Notes under the pieces: model-generated
Database searches by the model: none
Seen by the model: only the letters and a program-made list of their open reading frames with translations
Told to the model about the DNA's origin: nothing
Made by a program: the position numbers and the translations under genes
Assembly: GCA_033852135.1 (NCBI GenBank)
Contig: JAWSVB010000016.1
Span: 124,001-188,000 of the forward strand
Source of the DNA: QZLE01 sp033852135
Lineage (GTDB): Bacteria; Pseudomonadota; Gammaproteobacteria; QZLD01
Reading direction: 5' to 3'
Length of the DNA: 64,000 bases
In this document: positions 9,387 to 17,020 of the stretch, piece by piece
Position numbering within the stretch: the stretch's first letter is position 1
Layout of the letters: the number at the start of each line of letters is the position of its first letter

Positions 9387-10067
9387 CTACTTGGCTTTAC
9401 TCTGCCCCCATTGATTTTTTGATTCCGTCAATTTCAAGTGGTTTTCTTCGGCGGACTTACGTGGTTTTTTGGGTATATTGATTCTTGTTTTATATTTAGT
9501 TCTATTATCATCACGATCTATTAGGTAATAAATTATCATCAATGCAATTTTATAATAGCCTTTCAAAAGACATCCAATATTTATAAATGAATTATTTAAA
9601 TTTTTCCTCCTATAACCTAGTATTTTGAGAGATCCGAACACATTGCCAAAGGAAGAAGCTCTAGAAAAATAATATTTAGATTTTTCAATATCCTTAGTAA
9701 CGTCTACACCTTTTTGATATAAGATCCCTAATCCATAAGAACAAAGTCCATCACCACACAAGTCTCCCTGTTCAAGGATCGAAATCGCATTCTGTACATC
9801 TCCCTGCTTATAGCAACATATCGCCAGTTGATATATCGCATTACTATTATCAAGAGCAGCTTTTTCAAACCAATACTGCGCCTTGGTATAACTTTGAGAA
9901 ACACCCGTTCCTGATTGATACATTTCAGCAATTGCTACCTGACAATTCCAGTAACCAACCTCAGCAAGCTTAAAATATAATTCAAAGGCAGAATTATATT
10001 CTTTTTTTAAATAAAACTTCCTTGCTGCTTTGCACTTTTGTTTATCATTATAATAATTTCTATTCAC
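9387..10067 (-). CDS. Sel1/TPR-repeat protein
   Basis: 226-residue protein with Sel1-like repeats, helical pairs that mediate protein contacts. Repeat units are visible at about residues 25-140: AFELYFKLAEVGYWNCQVAI, MYQSGTGVSQSYTKAQYWF, then YGLGILYQKGVDVTKDIEKS. The last 40 residues are basic and look disordered. A hydrophobic stretch (YYKIALMIIYYLI, about residues 170-182) may be a membrane contact. The start is GTG, preceded by GGTGA. No signal peptide is evident. It is a lone gene with its own terminator, close to the duplicated pbpC tail, and its base composition is very AT-rich. No specific partner or function can be named. Confidence 0.75.
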   Translation of the reverse strand: MNRNYYNDKQKCKAARKFYLKKEYNSAFELYFKLAEVGYWNCQVAIAEMYQSGTGVSQSYTKAQYWFEKAALDNSNAIYQLAICCYKQGDVQNAISILEQGDLCGDGLCSYGLGILYQKGVDVTKDIEKSKYYFSRASSFGNVFGSLKILGYRRKNLNNSFINIGCLLKGYYKIALMIIYYLIDRDDNRTKYKTRINIPKKPRKSAEENHLKLTESKNQWGQSKAK

Positions 10068-10410
10068 TATTCACCGCTATTTATTCAATATTCTTACAGT
10101 TTAACTTCTCGCTAGGCCTACGACTATAACTCCAATCATTTCAGAGACTATGCATATAAGAAAAGCCTTTAAAAACTAAAATCCACAGTAGAAAAATTTG
10201 GAAACATTAAGTTGCTAAAAAGAACACATACTAACCTTACAGGCTGACGGTGAGCACAGCGCCCCCAACATGATACAAACTGACTTCTAAGCAAAAGCTT
10301 GGATTCATTCTTCGCTAGCAGCCTAGTCATCTCCACACCACAAATACCCAAATAACAAAAAAGCCAAAGGGGTTAACCTTCGGCTTTGGATATTAAACTA
10401 CATAAAGCTT
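10068..10410. other. Intergenic stretch without genes
   Basis: Nothing coding is supported. It holds the upstream region of the Sel1 gene and, at 10357-10388, the terminator of the nucleoside-phosphorylase-like gene. Confidence 0.5.
10357..10388 (-). terminator. Intrinsic terminator of the PHA synthase / phosphorylase-like genes
   Basis: Minus-strand stem AAGCCGAAGG/CCTTTGGCTT (one G-T pair) with a TTAACC-type loop, followed by TTTTTTG. It lies 23 bases after the stop at 10411. Confidence 0.8.
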
Positions 10411-11547
10411 CTATTCAGCAATAGCAGCCCACGCAGCAATAGCTCCGTTATAGCTACTATAGAAACCAAAAGTGCTATAGATCTTTGCTGACCACCCCTT
10501 TTGTATCGTATGAGTTGGCTTAGAACATGGGATATTTGCATTAATTACAGGGTCTGAGATATTTCTAAAACTACCAAATGATGTTTTATATTTATCACAC
10601 ACCATTGCTACAGCAGCATCATCCATATCCATAGCTACATACTCTTTATAATTACCATCGGTAGTTGCTATTTCATAACCATTAGTTGTTAGTACAGGAT
10701 CGTGATTCCAAAATTCAGCTTTAGGGTCAGCTAGTTTCTCTGGATTTATATCGTCATTCCCCAGATCTTTCCAAGTTAATTTTGTACCCTCTTCATCATT
10801 TAACTCATCGATAAGGATATTCATCATCTCGTCAGTTGCTGGAACTACTCGCATAAGTGGGGTTATTAAAGATTGAATACCATCTTTAGGTTGCCAGTGA
10901 TTACTGAAAGTAGAGTTAGCAAACTTCTTATCTTTAAATTTACCAGTCAGCTCAAATTTACCTGCATTTGTGACTGAAACATCGCCAAGCTTACTGTTAA
11001 CTTTAGCTCCGCCTGCTGTGCCAATGGTAAAAAATACGCTAGGGCTGGATTCTTTAATTATCTTTTCAACAAAAGCAGTAACCGGCATATCTATACCGTC
11101 GGTACTTATATGCATCTCAGATTTAACCAGCAGCACTTTCTTACCATTGACTTCAACTAAAAAGATACTTCCCCAGGCATCCTCTGCAACAGATGGAGCA
11201 TAAGATGGGATGTCATACTCTTTCTTTGCCTCTGCATAGCCTTTGCTGCATTTGTACCATTTGTTTTTCCACTCATTTTTATGTGACCCCCTGTAGTAAG
11301 GCATCTCTTTATCACTATTACAGAAGACAAAATCAAGAGCATTCCACTCTGCCTCTGTCCAGGTAATAACTACATGATCTACTTTAGCTGGTAGTGTGCT
11401 AGTTAAGCTGTCCCAGCCATCTAACGGAATAGCCTTAGGTGCCGAAGCTCCAACCTTTTTCCAATCAATAGGCTCTAATGGTGGCATTTTTAGTGATGGG
11501 TGGCCTACAGTCTCAAGCCCATGGCGATGATAAGTGTTATTTTCCAT
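10411..11547 (-). CDS. Nucleoside phosphorylase superfamily protein
   Basis: 378-residue protein whose core matches the PNP/MTA-SAH nucleosidase fold. Visible elements are the phosphate/ribose-site strand FFTIGTAGGAKVNSKLGDVSV (with its GTAGG turn), AMDMDDAAVAMVCD in place of the usual V-x-M-E-x-A-A motif, and FRNISDPV matching the base-binding FR-ISD segment. An N-terminal extension of about 50 residues and an insert in the middle (about residues 220-290) make it longer than ordinary enzymes of 230-260 residues. There is no signal peptide. The start follows AAGGAATAATT. It lies 50 bases downstream of the PHA synthase gene and probably shares its transcript, since no terminator separates them. 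Substrate is unknown; a cytosolic nucleosidase or phosphorylase role is inferred from the fold. Confidence 0.72.
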   Translation of the reverse strand: MENNTYHRHGLETVGHPSLKMPPLEPIDWKKVGASAPKAIPLDGWDSLTSTLPAKVDHVVITWTEAEWNALDFVFCNSDKEMPYYRGSHKNEWKNKWYKCSKGYAEAKKEYDIPSYAPSVAEDAWGSIFLVEVNGKKVLLVKSEMHISTDGIDMPVTAFVEKIIKESSPSVFFTIGTAGGAKVNSKLGDVSVTNAGKFELTGKFKDKKFANSTFSNHWQPKDGIQSLITPLMRVVPATDEMMNILIDELNDEEGTKLTWKDLGNDDINPEKLADPKAEFWNHDPVLTTNGYEIATTDGNYKEYVAMDMDDAAVAMVCDKYKTSFGSFRNISDPVINANIPCSKPTHTIQKGWSAKIYSTFGFYSSYNGAIAAWAAIAE

Positions 11548-11597
11548 AATTATTCCTTAATTTAATATGTTATATACAGATTTGCATCATGCAATTT

Positions 11598-12851
11598 CTA
11601 GCGGTGACAACTTTTATCTACCAGAGGAACAACGTTCTCTAAGACATAATCAATTAGAGATTTATCCTCAGTGGTGGTGATGATTTTTGCTGCTTTTTCA
11701 GCCAGTGGAGCGATATCTTTAAGCGCTGTTTTCGCTTTAACAATCGAATTTAAATCATCGATAAGATGTTGCTGTTCATTATCGGTGCCTTTTTTATAAC
11801 CACTTACCAAATAATTTTGAATCATGGTATCTGCACCTTTAACTTTTATCCCCTCTTTAATCTTATGCAGCAATGAAGGTAGTGAATTACCAGCAAACCA
11901 CTGTGCAATTTCAACCTTGTCATCGGTATAGCACGGGCTACAAAACATGAAGTGTCCTGCATCAAGTATCATCTGTTTAAATGATTTGAACTCTCTTGGA
12001 ACAGGAGAGCCGTATTCAATAATCGATGAAGATGGTTTAACCAACATATCGTTTACACCCACTACATTCAGAAAGTGTATATCTTCTGCCCCATCGATAT
12101 GGAACTGGTGATTCATAGATTCAGGTGTTACACCATGACTAAGAAGATCTAAAAATGCTCTAAACGGTACCCAGCGGTCATCGTTAGTAAAACCAACAAT
12201 CTTCATGAATGAGTTATTCTTATTCTGTTTGAAAAACTGCTGCCACGACCAAGCTGTCATTGCTGAGGAACCAGCCATCAAGAGGAGGATATCCAAAAAG
12301 AATAGTGATATACCGGAGCTTTTAAACGGTTCCATCTCTTTAAATGGAGCCATCATCTGATAGTATCCAGCAAAAACTTTTTGCATCCCTAGCTCACGAG
12401 CACCCATTATTGGAACGCCATAATACGATAAACGATGGATCTTCTTCGCTACCTCAGCGCCTTGTTTTGCGAATAAACCAGAGAATAGTAATCCCCCGAT
12501 GCAAACTGCAAACACATTAAGTTTATCGACTTTGTACTCTTTTAATAATCGATCTATGATCTCTACTTCAATGACATTAAGAAGATCATCTTCACTCCAA
12601 CCTGAAAGGGTAAACAGTTCTGATGTACCCCAATCAATCAAATAAACGTCAAAACCCTGTTTAACGAAGTGGTCGATAAAATTGTTATCGACAAACCAGT
12701 TACCATAACCACGACTCATCAAAGAGTAGCTGTATACAATTGGTCTTTTTTGTTTTACTTCTGCACCCTTATCGGCAGGAAACTTCCATACAGTATAGTG
12801 TGGTGAGTCAATATATTTATCCACACCATTCATATAAATCGGATCTAGCAT
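11598..12851 (-). CDS. phaC: Poly(3-hydroxyalkanoate) synthase, PhaC family
   Basis: Alpha/beta-hydrolase-fold polymerase that joins (R)-3-hydroxyacyl-CoA units into PHA. The catalytic triad is visible: Cys117 in AVCIGG (the lipase-like box, normally GxCxGG, here with Ala in the first place), Asp268 in GVNDMLV and His300 in DAGHFMF. Flanking family motifs include VYLIDWGTSE and WSWQQFFKQNKNN. At 417 residues it is closest in size and pattern to class III/IV PhaC subunits, which need a PhaE or PhaR partner; no partner is seen here. The start follows a strong GGAGGT. It is followed by the phosphorylase-like gene on the same strand. (R)-Hydratase-like MaoC genes at 60029-61372 could supply monomers. 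The class assignment is tentative. Confidence 0.85.
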   Translation of the reverse strand: MLDPIYMNGVDKYIDSPHYTVWKFPADKGAEVKQKRPIVYSYSLMSRGYGNWFVDNNFIDHFVKQGFDVYLIDWGTSELFTLSGWSEDDLLNVIEVEIIDRLLKEYKVDKLNVFAVCIGGLLFSGLFAKQGAEVAKKIHRLSYYGVPIMGARELGMQKVFAGYYQMMAPFKEMEPFKSSGISLFFLDILLLMAGSSAMTAWSWQQFFKQNKNNSFMKIVGFTNDDRWVPFRAFLDLLSHGVTPESMNHQFHIDGAEDIHFLNVVGVNDMLVKPSSSIIEYGSPVPREFKSFKQMILDAGHFMFCSPCYTDDKVEIAQWFAGNSLPSLLHKIKEGIKVKGADTMIQNYLVSGYKKGTDNEQQHLIDDLNSIVKAKTALKDIAPLAEKAAKIITTTEDKSLIDYVLENVVPLVDKSCHR

Positions 12852-13258
12852 TTAAACCTCCGTTAACTATTAATGAATCCATACAAATTGATTTATAGTG
12901 AATTGCACCATCAAAACAAACAATATTATTAGTAATGAATAATGCAACTATTTGATAGTGTATACGCGAGATTAATATTAGGTAAAGCATAAAATTTGAG
13001 CTTAATGCTTGGTAATAAACGGTTAAATTAACATTGTGCATAGACACCACTGAAAAACATAATAAAATCATAGGCGAATAAAATACAACTCAATAACCAT
13101 GGTATATAATTTTGATTTTCAATTTTTAAATATGTGAACTGGGTAGGTTTTATGTGAATAATATTCTGAATTAAATGAAGTAAAAATGATGCACAGCTAA
13201 TCAGAAAATTATATTTCTCTGATTAGCCAAGAATTACTATTCTAAATAATAGAAAAGG
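12852..13258. other. Intergenic region upstream of phaC
   Basis: AT-rich and without a supported gene. It should carry the phaC promoter on the minus strand and the 3' hairpin of the LuxI-like gene at 13196-13227. Confidence 0.5.
13196..13227 (-). terminator. Hairpin downstream of the LuxI-like gene
   Basis: Perfect 10-bp stem GCTAATCAGA/TCTGATTAGC with a 12-base AT-rich loop, 32 bases after the stop at 13259. The T-run on the minus strand (ATTTTTAC) comes about ten bases after the stem, so it is a weak intrinsic terminator or a 3'-end stabilising hairpin. Confidence 0.5.
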
Positions 13259-13858
13259 CTATTTAGTAGGGGTTAGATAAAAAACCTGTGCATCTTGTGG
13301 GTCACTTTCAGTATATCTAAAGCATTCACTATCAAGCTTTTTAAAGCCCATTAACTGTAATTGCTCATGCGGGAAAACCCAGTCAGAGCAGGCAAAAAAT
13401 ATCGAGGTATTATTCTGATTCAAATAACTTAAGAAATTGGAAAAGAAGAAAGGAACCACTTCAGTAGCGGCATAATCTGGGTTAATAACTAAACGTGACA
13501 TCTCGCAGACTTTTGTAGTCTCAGCTAGCCCGGCAAGGCACCCGCCTAACTTGTCTGAGTTATAATAGCGCTGCATCTCATACTGTTGATTACTATCTTT
13601 ATCAGTTAATCTAACTGCTGCAACAATTTCATCATTATCAAGCATGACAACCCACTGTTCATAGCTTTCATAATCATCAGTAAGGATCTTAGCACAACCG
13701 TCTTGTTGATTAACTTTTAGACCTGAAGGATTATCATCAGCTATAATCCACCCCATATCCTCAACATAAACTTTATGAAGGATGGTTTTTATAGATTGGA
13801 TAGTGTTTTTATCTGATTGAGAAACTACTTTAAATGCATAATTTGAGTTTTGATTCAT
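13259..13858 (-). CDS. LuxI/FeeM-like GNAT-fold acyltransferase
   Basis: 199-residue protein resembling the autoinducer-synthase branch of the GNAT fold. Aligning by eye to LuxI, the conserved Trp (KVYVEDMGW), Asp (LTDDYESYEQW), Arg (AAVRLTDKD) and the E-x-SR block (VCEMSRLVINPDY) are all in order with normal spacing; the first conserved Arg of true LuxI proteins is not apparent. LuxI enzymes make acyl-homoserine lactones; FeeM-type relatives make N-acyl amino acids, and others acylate unknown targets. No LuxR gene is in the window. It lies 61 bases downstream of the defective hybrid kinase on the same strand, separated by a hairpin, so the two may be linked in expression. Acyl transfer from acyl-ACP is the likely chemistry; product unknown. 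Confidence 0.6.
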   Translation of the reverse strand: MNQNSNYAFKVVSQSDKNTIQSIKTILHKVYVEDMGWIIADDNPSGLKVNQQDGCAKILTDDYESYEQWVVMLDNDEIVAAVRLTDKDSNQQYEMQRYYNSDKLGGCLAGLAETTKVCEMSRLVINPDYAATEVVPFFFSNFLSYLNQNNTSIFFACSDWVFPHEQLQLMGFKKLDSECFRYTESDPQDAQVFYLTPTK

Positions 13859-13890
13859 TTTTTATTAAGCGAAACTAAGTTATAATACCG

Positions 13891-13916
13891 TTTGCCAGCA
13901 TATTCATGCTGGCAAA
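13891..13916 (-). terminator. Perfect hairpin between kinase and LuxI-like gene
   Basis: Stem TTTGCCAGCA/TGCTGGCAAA with a six-base loop, starting four bases after the kinase stop at 13920. On the minus strand no T-run follows, so it may be a processing or stability hairpin or a poor terminator within a kinase-acyltransferase transcript. Confidence 0.5.
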
Positions 13917-13919
13917 ATT

Positions 13920-16733
13920 TTAACCAAGGTTAATCCCTTCCGTGCCTTCTGCAGCTAGGAGCCAACGGTCAAGCGTATCTTGAAGCTGCTCTAACCTTAC
14001 AGGTTTTGAAAGGTGGTCGTTCATACCCGCTTTAAGACATTTTTCTTTGTAGCCTGTAGCAGCATGTGCTGTTAATGCGATGATAGGAACTGGAGGTAGG
14101 CCGTTTACCTCTTCGCGCTCACGAATAAGCTGCGTTGCTTGATAACCGCTCATTACTGGCATTTCACAGTCCATTATAATGGCGTCATATCTTACTTTAG
14201 ATGAGGCTGTAACAGCTTCCTGACCATTCGTAGATACGTCAGCATGGTAGCCAAGCTTGAGCAATAACCCTAAAGCAACTTTCTGGTTAATTACATTATC
14301 TTCAACTAGAAGTATGCGTCTAGCCCTATAGTCTTTTTCTTGTAGCGTATGTCTGGTTACAAGTACTGGGTCTTCGACATCTTCAGCTAGACCCATAACA
14401 GTAGCTATACAATCATATATCTGAGCTTGAGTTATTGGCTTGGTGAAATATCCATTAAAGCCAGACTCACGAGCCAGCTTGCCGTCACCACGTACACTAA
14501 CTGATGTAAGAAGAACAAGCTTCATATTGGCTAAAACAGGATCGTCACGGATGATTTTTGCTAGTTCTATACCGTCCATGCCAGGCATATTTCTATCAAT
14601 AACGGCTAAGTCATATGGGGTACCTTGAACCACAGCATGTCTAAGTTCTTTTAGACCATCTTCACCACCCGACTCAGTGGTACATAGAATACCTTTGGTC
14701 TCTAATACTCTTTCAAGAATCTCTAGACTGGTAGGGTTATCATCTACGCACATAACACGTAGACCTTTTATATCTTCAAGAGGTTTAAACTTAGGCAGGT
14801 GCTCTTCCACACATTTAGAGTGGATAGTAAACCAGAAGGTACAGCCCTTGCCATCCTCAGATTTAAGCCCAATCTCACCATCAAACATATCAACAAGGCG
14901 ACGACAAACATTAAGACCAAGTCCCATTCCATTTGAAGATGCTTGAATATTAGTATGGTCGACAACAGATTTCGCAAATCCTTCTGATATTACTTGTCGG
15001 CGCTCTTCAGGCATTCCAAGTCCAGTATCAGAGATCTGAATTTCAAGAATATTTCCTTGCGAGTCTTCGCCAACATGGTCGGCTCTGACTATTATCTCAC
15101 CTTTATCTGTGTATTTAACTGCATTACTAAGCAAGTTGTTTAATATCTGTCTAAACCTAGTTGGATCGCCACAGATTATAGATGGTACAGATGGGGAGAT
15201 TAAACATGAGATAGTTACAGGTTTATCGATAACAACTCTTTCATAAACTCTGCATAACTCTTCAATGACGCGGCGCATATCAAAATTGATATATTCAAAA
15301 TCAAGCTTGCCCGATTCAATTCTAGAGAAATCAAGAACATCATTCATAACAGCAAGCAAAGCATTACCAGAACTTATCGCTGTATCTAATAATTGTGTTT
15401 GCTTGTCATTTAAAGTTTCTTGTTTCAGAAGAGTCAACATTCCAAGCACGCCATTCATAGGCGTTCTTATCTCGTCACTTGTGTTAGCTAAGAATTCTGT
15501 TTTAGCTCTACTTGCAGCACGAATATCTTCAAGAGCATGGTCGAGAAGCACATTCTTTGCTTCAAGTTCACTGGTATATTCTGCAAGTTGCTGTTCCATT
15601 TGTGCACGTTTAGTAACATCACGAAACATTCCGATATACTTAACCTTGTTTCCATGCATCAAACGACTGATACCAAGCTCAAGGGAGAACTTTTGTCTAT
15701 CTACGGTAAACCCTTCAATTGGGATAACTGGATGGGCATTGCCACCAAGTTGGGTATCTTCAATAGAGTGAAAATCACCACTGTCGATTCTAGATTTAAT
15801 TCCTGGGATGAATGTCTCGATATTTTCCCCGACACCCTGCCCTTTTTCACATCCGAGCATTCGTTGGGCTGAAGGGTTTAAAGTTTCAACTACACCAGTA
15901 TGGTCTGAGAGAAATATCCCATCTACAGCACGATCGAATATAGACTGCATCCTTTCAGCTGTTCCACTTTGCAAAACCTCACGCTTTTGCACCGAATCAC
16001 GCATCATACGAAAACTTGTAATTAGCGATCCTATCTCATCATTTCTACCACGAGGCAAACGAACATTGTAATCACCAGATGCTGATGCCCAGATTGCGCG
16101 TGCAATCCTTGATATAGGGCGAATTATCTGCGTTTCAAATAATATGGTTACTATGGCGATAGCGCCTAAAATATTCCAGATGAGCAACACTTCCCAATTA
16201 CGGTGCTGCGGCATACTGTCATAGCCCATGTCATATTCAAGCTCGATAAACCCTATCAGATTTTTATTGCTGAGAATTTCATGTTTATACTTTTTTGTAA
16301 CTGTTAACTTGTCATTAATTACATTTCGCACGGTCTTGGATAAAGCTATTTGTGATGCCTTGTCATTTTGATTAGAGCTTTGTTTTTTAACCGGGGCTGA
16401 ATCTTCTTGTTGGTCGCCAAAGGCTCCTGAGTGTCGCCACTCATTCTTTTCACTAAATAGTAATTTATCGTCTTTATCAGATACTGATATAGATATCCAA
16501 TCCTCTCGCATTGCGAAAGCCATACCAAGCCGTTGGGTAATCTTGGCAATATTTTTTTCTTGGATTGGATTTATGAGAACTGCTGAAAGGACATCAACAC
16601 GTTCAATAATTCTTTCTTGCTTAAGTTTGTCATCACTCTCTGTAGAAGCAGGAATCCAGTACTGGTCAAGATAGACAAGCTCTACAATCCCAATAAACAG
16701 AAGTAGCAAAATCAACTTGGTACGAATGCGCAA
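13920..16733 (-). CDS. Membrane hybrid histidine kinase with H-box His replaced by Asp
   Basis: 937 residues starting at TTG after AGGAG. Order: transmembrane helix (about 7-25), periplasmic sensor, second helix (about 180-202), HAMP (about 203-260), PAS (about 265-385), HisKA, HATPase, and two receivers. The H-box reads FLANTSDEIRTPMNG: residue 420 is Asp (GAC) where the phospho-accepting His (CAC/CAT) should be. The ATPase motifs look intact (NNLLSNAVKYT, SDTGLGMP, NGMGLGLNV). Both receivers keep their Asp (VIDRNMPGMDG; IMDCEMPVMSG) and Lys (FTKPI; LSKPV). It therefore should bind ATP but not autophosphorylate at the normal site; it might act in a heterodimer, as a phosphatase, or by receiver-only signalling. 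The LuxI-like gene follows. Confidence 0.9.
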   Translation of the reverse strand: MRIRTKLILLLLFIGIVELVYLDQYWIPASTESDDKLKQERIIERVDVLSAVLINPIQEKNIAKITQRLGMAFAMREDWISISVSDKDDKLLFSEKNEWRHSGAFGDQQEDSAPVKKQSSNQNDKASQIALSKTVRNVINDKLTVTKKYKHEILSNKNLIGFIELEYDMGYDSMPQHRNWEVLLIWNILGAIAIVTILFETQIIRPISRIARAIWASASGDYNVRLPRGRNDEIGSLITSFRMMRDSVQKREVLQSGTAERMQSIFDRAVDGIFLSDHTGVVETLNPSAQRMLGCEKGQGVGENIETFIPGIKSRIDSGDFHSIEDTQLGGNAHPVIPIEGFTVDRQKFSLELGISRLMHGNKVKYIGMFRDVTKRAQMEQQLAEYTSELEAKNVLLDHALEDIRAASRAKTEFLANTSDEIRTPMNGVLGMLTLLKQETLNDKQTQLLDTAISSGNALLAVMNDVLDFSRIESGKLDFEYINFDMRRVIEELCRVYERVVIDKPVTISCLISPSVPSIICGDPTRFRQILNNLLSNAVKYTDKGEIIVRADHVGEDSQGNILEIQISDTGLGMPEERRQVISEGFAKSVVDHTNIQASSNGMGLGLNVCRRLVDMFDGEIGLKSEDGKGCTFWFTIHSKCVEEHLPKFKPLEDIKGLRVMCVDDNPTSLEILERVLETKGILCTTESGGEDGLKELRHAVVQGTPYDLAVIDRNMPGMDGIELAKIIRDDPVLANMKLVLLTSVSVRGDGKLARESGFNGYFTKPITQAQIYDCIATVMGLAEDVEDPVLVTRHTLQEKDYRARRILLVEDNVINQKVALGLLLKLGYHADVSTNGQEAVTASSKVRYDAIIMDCEMPVMSGYQATQLIREREEVNGLPPVPIIALTAHAATGYKEKCLKAGMNDHLSKPVRLEQLQDTLDRWLLAAEGTEGINLG

Positions 16734-16983
16734 CGACTTAAACTCCTAATACTCCATCTTACTAAAATAACCAGTAAATCTATGGAAAATCAATCATGAC
16801 AAGCTTTAAGTATAGGCTATATAAACAACTTTTCATGCATATCTCATGGATAAGAAAAATTTATAAGGTTCATACGGCCTGTAAAAAATAATTAACAGAC
16901 CTTATACCCTTAACTAACAAGTTTCAACTCTATAGTTTGCATTATCAATCATCTTTACATCTATGATTTGCAGCTAAAAAACT

Positions 16984-17000
16984 CTTAATTAAAATTTAAG
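16984..17000 (-). terminator. Weak terminator-like hairpin after pcs
   Basis: Minus strand CTTAA/TTAAG with AT-only loop, then AGTTTTTT. The stem is short and AT-rich; it is listed because it falls 20 bases after the pcs stop and is followed by a T-run. Confidence 0.3.
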
Positions 17001-17020
17001 AAAAAAATCATAGAGTAAGG

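Noticed and set aside
12817..13071. Minus-strand frame overlapping the phaC start
   Set aside because: Overlaps phaC in another frame, is built of AT-rich noncoding-like sequence, and phaC has its own strong ribosome site.
15265..15771. 168-codon plus-strand frame inside the hybrid kinase gene
   Set aside because: It is antisense to well-conserved kinase domains and has no homologous features.
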